Source: Pseudevernia furfuracea (taxonomy: Eukaryota > Ascomycota > Lecanoromycetes > Lecanorales > Parmeliaceae). Taken from it: a stretch of 64,000 bases of DNA. Below the pieces are notes generated by a model. The model saw only the letters and a program-made list of their open reading frames with translations. It made no database searches and was not told the DNA's origin. Both the position numbers and the translations under genes were made by a program. Shown here piece by piece: positions 59,258 through 64,000 of the stretch; the first letter of the stretch is position 1; each line of letters begins with the position of its first letter. The stretch covers positions 434,001 through 498,000 of the forward strand of contig JAIUPT010000038.1 of NCBI GenBank assembly GCA_022315425.1. Reading direction: 5' to 3'.

Positions 59258-61445
59258 TTTGGTTGCGATTAGTGGTTGGATTGAGGCGAGGCGAGTTTGA
59301 TTGATTGAGGTGAGAGGAAGTTGTAGGGCTGATGGAAGATGAGTCTTGGGGAATATTTCGAGGAAAGATGTCGTGGCTTCTTGTGTGATATTTAGATAGG
59401 CTGGAGCGCAGGTAGCGATTACTGTCTCTAGGTTGTTGTGCAGGGATTATACACGGCGTTATTGACTTTTTTTGTCCGAAGGGCCGAAAGGACTTCTGGG
59501 TGAGAAGTGCCTGACGTGCGTGTGTGCGGAGGTATTTGATTCGTATTAGGTTCGATTCCTAATGGTGCTGGTACAATGGTGTTGCGTTTTTCTTATTTCC
59601 TGTGAGCATGTCGATCGCTCAGGCGGTGGGCGCTATGCCGACTACGCCAACAGTATACAGATGATACCGTTACTGGTACGGTGCTACCTAGGTACTTTAT
59701 CATCATTTCCATACTTAAGGTACCTTACAGTGGAGATACGGTAAGGCCCGAAGCACGGCGAGATCGAGGGATGGCCGACGTACGATGATTGATCGAGGGC
59801 AAGGCCACGCATGATCAAATTTTTGGGGGTTTCTCCATTTTTTGGGGGGGTTTTTTTGGGAGGGTGGTCTCATGCATTCAATGATTGGACGTTCAACCAT
59901 GTTGATGCCGCACCCGCAACCACAAGCCTCTTTCACGAATGCAGCTCAATGTGTTTGGGATGGGATGTGCTATTGTAATAGGTTGTAATATTACAAGCAA
60001 CATTTGAGAGAATCTTTAAGGACTTCAACGACTTCAAGAACGACAAAGACAGCCTTACCGGAACGGACGGATTACGGCAACCCACCAATCATCATTTTTC
60101 CTTTTTCCTTGATTGTTCCATCACAACACATGCCCTGAATCTACGACGCTCAGCTATGATTCATTGAATGGTATTTCCGTCATCGAAAGACGCCGTAGAA
60201 TCACTCAGACAGACAATTGAGTAGCAGTTATTCTTAGCCATAGCTGCAGCGGTCACTCCTAGCCATGGTCTACACTGGCACGTGACTACATTTTCAAGTA
60301 CTGCTCAGCTAATATCAGGCTAGTTAATGTAATTCTAATTAATAAACTACACTATAGAATGCGCTCTACGATATGTACTCTTTAGAATCTCAATTGATGG
60401 AAAGGCGCGAGCCTGGCCGCACCGCAGGCAAGGCTGAAGTTCCGATACTCGTACATTAAATTTCCGCGAAGGATTCCTGTGACTCGACAGAAATTCCAAA
60501 TAATATTAGGAGCGTGTTCGTCTATAAACGTACAATGCAACCATCTTTCATTCAACTATCTCAAAGACTCAACAGGATTGGACGTTTGAAAAGAAATGCA
60601 AGTAGTGCACGGAGAATCCTTCCATTAGAGGAAGGTACTTACCAAGATATCCCGAAAACCCTCCTCCTCGCAAATTTTGAGACTTTTGGCCCCATCCTCT
60701 GGACACCTGCTTCGGTCCATCACAACCCTCTATACGCCGTTATCACAATCCATCGACATTTTCACTGTTATTTTCCGGCTGAGGTGTCCTTGTGCTTTCC
60801 GTATGGTGCTCAGCCCCCTTATTGTTGGGTAGCCGCCCGGACCAGGCTCGCTGGGCCGCGTGAAGCCTTTCTTCTACCCTACACCAGCTGTGCAATCACG
60901 CAGGTGTGATGACCGAGGGCTGAGGTAAATAATGCGCTTGCCTCGTCACGAGTCCTGGTATCAGAGATGTAAGGAAGACTGGGCTGATGGTTGCACGGAG
61001 TAAGTCTAAAATGCCACGCTCTATGCCGTTGGTTAGCCCATCATCCATGACCCACGAATGCCAAAAATTCTGTTTAGCATGACATGAAAATGTATGCCAG
61101 TATCATGGAAGCCTATCACTAAATCTCCGAGCTTCGCAGACGTGATTTCAAGGCTGGAACTGCAAATGTTCAATGCATGTTGCTGACGAGGTACCGTTGC
61201 CATCCCAAATGCTATCTTTTCGGCCATATCAGATCGCATGTGCCGACTGCAGTATCCCGGGGATGTTTCATCTTTCTCTGATGCCACGACCATACCTATC
61301 CAGGATTCAGCGCTAATCCCGATGTGATAAATGAAAACTCGCGAAACCTGGGTCTTTCTGCATCTTGACAGCTTGAAAAACTAATTGCCGCTCAAAAATA
61401 TTGCCCTCACTATCAACCATACAGAGTAGCTCCAGCTTCAAAGCT
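59258..61445. other. 2.2-kb divergent intergenic region (EthD / UbiA)
   Basis: Normal composition. Homopolymer-like G/T runs occur at 59820-59870. Frames at 60514-60909 (131 codons) and 61033-61293 on the minus strand (86 codons) have no recognised domain or convincing splice sites; they may be remnants or chance. Confidence 0.45.
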
Positions 61446-62381
61446 ATGTCCAAGACCGTGGTCAGTGAAGTATCTTACCACGCGTACACGCTCTGGCTTT
61501 TCACATATAGCGACTTGAAGACTATGGTCATTCCGAGCACCGTGTTCGCGATCTCCAATGCTCTTGCTGCCTCTCAAACTCCATCAGGCTCGAGAAACAG
61601 AAGCGACTCTACAGCCTTTCTAACCAGACTACCTATTATCCTATTCTGGGCATGGATAAATACGTTGGCCTTCAATATCAACAATCAGCGGCAAACCAAC
61701 GCGCTGGAAGAAGACCGCTTGAACAAACCTTGGCGTCCAATGCCGGCAGGAAGATTGACAAGGGCTAGAGCAAGAGAGCTCGCACTGACCGCTTACCCGC
61801 TGGCATTCTTTGCGAGCATAGTCTTGGGTGGCGGAACTACCCAATGCATTCTCTTGGTTTTCTTCGGATATCTATACAACGACCTCGGCGGGAGCGATAA
61901 CAGCTGGCCTCTACGCAACGTTCTCAATGCCTGTGGGTTCACCTGTTTTGCCTCCGGAGCGTTGGAAGTCGCCTTGCAATCCCGCATCAACTCCGAGATC
62001 TCTCCCTGGCTTTCCGTAATCGGCGCCGTGATATGCACAACCGTGCACATCCAAGATATGTACGATCAACCGGGAGACTCGGCTGCTGGCCGAAAGACTA
62101 TCCCTCTCGTTTTCGGCGACGGTCTCGCGCGGTGGAGTATTGTAATAGCAGTGGCTGCGTGGAGCTGGCTGTGCCCCATGTATTGGGGATCAGCGGCCGT
62201 TGGATACTTGGGACCTGTGGCATTAGGAGCAGTGGTTGGCCTCCGCTCATTGACGAAAAGGACGGTAGAGGATGACAAGACGACGTTTAAGATCTACAAT
62301 GTCTGGCTCGTGTCCATTTACTTATTACCGCATATGAAGTCCCACACACTGTCGCCTGATATTGCTCGGATGCGGGCTTGA
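61446..62381 (+). CDS. UbiA-family membrane enzyme (prenyltransferase or UbiA-type terpene cyclase)
   Basis: 311 residues, single exon. The ATG at 61446 was chosen as the first in frame; upstream codons lack ATG. About eight hydrophobic segments. The first metal-binding region spans N80-P98 (NQRQTNALEEDRLNKPWRP), a variant of the UbiA NDxxDxxxD pattern; the second is DMYDQPGD at 204-211. This variant occurs in fungal UbiA proteins related to the fumagillin-pathway terpene cyclase, so it may cyclise or transfer an isoprenoid diphosphate at a membrane. No residue loss was noticed. The broken paralogue at 13273-14470 aligns along its length. Confidence 0.88.
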   Translation: MSKTVVSEVSYHAYTLWLFTYSDLKTMVIPSTVFAISNALAASQTPSGSRNRSDSTAFLTRLPIILFWAWINTLAFNINNQRQTNALEEDRLNKPWRPMPAGRLTRARARELALTAYPLAFFASIVLGGGTTQCILLVFFGYLYNDLGGSDNSWPLRNVLNACGFTCFASGALEVALQSRINSEISPWLSVIGAVICTTVHIQDMYDQPGDSAAGRKTIPLVFGDGLARWSIVIAVAAWSWLCPMYWGSAAVGYLGPVALGAVVGLRSLTKRTVEDDKTTFKIYNVWLVSIYLLPHMKSHTLSPDIARMRA

Positions 62382-62943
62382 CGTGGCGTTTTTCTGCCGT
62401 CAGCGGAAGATGCCGGAACTGGGATGAAGGTCTCTCTTATTTCTGCGGAGACCACTACTCATAAGCTCAGGAGACGGATGAAAATGTGGGAGTCAGAGCT
62501 TTTCTTGGTCCTCATATCATGATAACAGTATGGTCGTCATCTTAATGTGAGGGCATTATGATATGAAATTTTGAAAATAGTCGTATAACTAAGGTATAAG
62601 ACATGGAATTAAGTGAGCTAGAGAACTAATGTTGAAAAGTAGGATATGTGATATGAGTGAGTGACGTGTAGGTTTCTTGAATCATTCTCTCAGAACTTTC
62701 CTGGAGGATGTCTTCGACCCCATACTAATTGAGTGACATAGCCGACATGCGCAAGAGTCAATAGCTGAAACATGGCTGAGAACCCAAATTTTGACACCTA
62801 ATCGTCACGTCTATCCAGAATCCTGAAAGATTACACGAGGACCACAACGGCTACCATAGCAGCAGCTACGGTCCATAAACCCCATACTCTTTAGCCTTTC
62901 AGCTGCTCGCTGGAACACATCTCCCTCCGTCCCAGCAACCCCT
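62382..62943. other. Intergenic DNA, nothing recognised
   Basis: Normal composition and only short frames. The UbiA terminator is expected here, but no distinct polyadenylation signal stands out. Confidence 0.4.
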
Positions 62944-63046
62944 AGTCGACCCATTGGCTTTACTCAACGAAGACGATGTACTTGCCGCAACCCCAGTCGA
63001 TCCATTGGCTCTACTCAACGGAAGACGACGTACTTGCCGCAACCCC
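62944..63046. repeat. Two-copy 51/52-base tandem duplication
   Basis: Unit 1 62944-62994 and unit 2 62995-63046 both run from AGTCGA(C/T)CCATTGGCT to TACTTGCCGCAACCCC, with a few substitutions and one insertion. The 1-base length difference argues against a coding repeat. Confidence 0.85.
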
Positions 63047-63253
63047 TTTTGTTGGAAAGTTGGTTTCTTGCGTGTGATGAGCCTCAAGAGGATAGCTGAG
63101 GCTCTTCATATCTATTACCCGAGTACATAGCGCCGAAGCCACTGCATTCACCAGACCCGTGGCGTTCGTGATGAGATGGGAAGTTTGGAGAGTCCCTAAG
63201 TGGCGCGCGCTCTTCGTGTCGATGGATCTTTTGGGGAACAGCAGATGTGGCAG

Positions 63254-64000
63254 CTAAAAGGCTGGATTTGGATTCTCAGCAATGTTTCGTCTCGGCTTTT
63301 GACGTCCACGATAATTCGTTCTGGACTTGGCATACAGGAAGGATGCCGTCGGCCGCTCTGCCCTTCCTTGAGAAGCATCATGTCGCGGAAAAAACTTGTC
63401 TACAACCTCGGAAGTGATGGGATCGTTTGCACGGTGGCTATCAATTATTTCGTTGTGAGATTGTCCGACTGTGGTCAAAATCTTGCATCCGTCATGAAAG
63501 CAGTCTTCCTTCTTGCCAAGAATCTGTTCCATTTGCTGTATCCGGCGGTTTCGGTATTCGGCAAGTTGATCCCATCCTTTGTTGACCCATGTGGCTACCT
63601 CGTTGAAGACACAACTTAGGGACCAGATATCGACATTCTACTTAATCTGGAGGTTACATCTTTGTAACTTCTCGTCGAGTCTCCGAGCTTCTAGAGCGCC
63701 TAAATTTTGAATCAGCAGAGTCAGGATTTTGGTGGTGGCCTGGGGCAATGAATACCATATGCTGAGGTACCAAAATTGGTTTGGGTGGAGACGTTGCGCA
63801 GGAAGGATAAACGCTTCTCGAAATGGCTCAAACCTAGATCGGCGAGTTTGAAGTCACAGTCATAGATTTCAGCCCCGCGGCTCTTTACAAGAATGTTGAA
63901 CGGATTCACATACTGGTGCCAACTGAACGCATAAGCCTTGAACCGGTTGAAATGTGCACATCACATACCCAAGTAAGATTTGAAATATATCAGGATTGTC
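63254..64000 (-). pseudogene. Protein kinase, degenerate, continues beyond the window
   Basis: Minus-strand segments follow a fungal protein kinase catalytic domain. NPFNILVKS, DFKLADLGLSHF (DFG region, here DLG) and FGTSAYG lie at 63750-63910; VDIWSLSCVFNEVATWVNKGW and DCFHDGCKILTTV lie at 63440-63650. The expected HxD catalytic loop reads HQYVNPFNIL, so the catalytic Asp is replaced by Tyr. A frameshift follows FGTSAYG, and a TAG stop precedes NVDIWS (about 63635). In related proteins this C-lobe is often linked to ankyrin or HET-type modules, not visible here. Confidence 0.75.

Noticed and set aside
60514..60909. 131-codon frame between EthD and UbiA as a gene
   Set aside because: No domain, no conserved-looking pattern, and no splice or promoter support.

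Overview
The window looks like a chromosome segment of a filamentous ascomycete (Pezizomycotina). The genes carry short introns with fungal-type splice sites. Their families (cytochrome P450, SAT4/rhodopsin-domain membrane protein, UbiA-like membrane enzyme, EthD and Dabb barrels, a fungal-type protein kinase) are typical of that group. The repeats are converted to TpA-rich, stop-filled DNA, the signature of repeat-induced point mutation (RIP; C to T, mainly at CpA). I cannot name the species.

Layout. 1-6925: a full-length, apparently intact chromodomain Ty3/gypsy retrotransposon on the minus strand, with its far LTR cut by the window edge. Its LTRs are identical over the 180 bases that can be compared. 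Pol would be made by a -1 frameshift (slippery heptamer plus perfect hairpin), and its primer-binding site is complementary to its own LTR, so it probably self-primes. 6926-12080: AT-rich RIPed DNA with a solo LTR and a second LTR family. 12192-14510: a small gene island with a two-domain Dabb protein and a broken UbiA paralogue. 15.2-48.1 kb: a 33-kb AT-rich island of nested elements. It holds a RIPed chromovirus (about 15577-28242, plus strand) containing a solo LTR and a Tad1-like LINE; a foldback DNA element (28625-34778, 8-bp target duplication) containing a second LINE copy, which itself contains an un-RIPed non-autonomous LTR element (29141-31394); a second LINE family interrupted by a third Tad1-like copy; a Helitron-like element with short derivatives; an 82-bp hairpin MITE; and a 1.86-kb TIR transposon. 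48138-53152: a gene island with a seven-exon P450 and a four-exon SAT4-family gene, transcribed divergently. 53.4-58.3 kb: a second AT-rich island with three copies of the Helitron-related repeat and two solo LTRs. 58.4-64 kb: an EthD protein, an intact UbiA protein and a degenerate protein kinase.

How parts may work together. The clean gypsy element and the 2.25-kb non-autonomous element share LTR, primer-binding site, polypurine tract and parts of the leader, so the first could mobilise the second. Twice, a small dimeric alpha/beta-barrel protein lies near a UbiA membrane protein (Dabb + UbiA pseudogene at 12-14.5 kb; EthD + intact UbiA at 59-62 kb). With a P450 nearby this may be a split or decaying specialised-metabolism locus, which is inference. 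Only sequence reading was possible; no database search was run.
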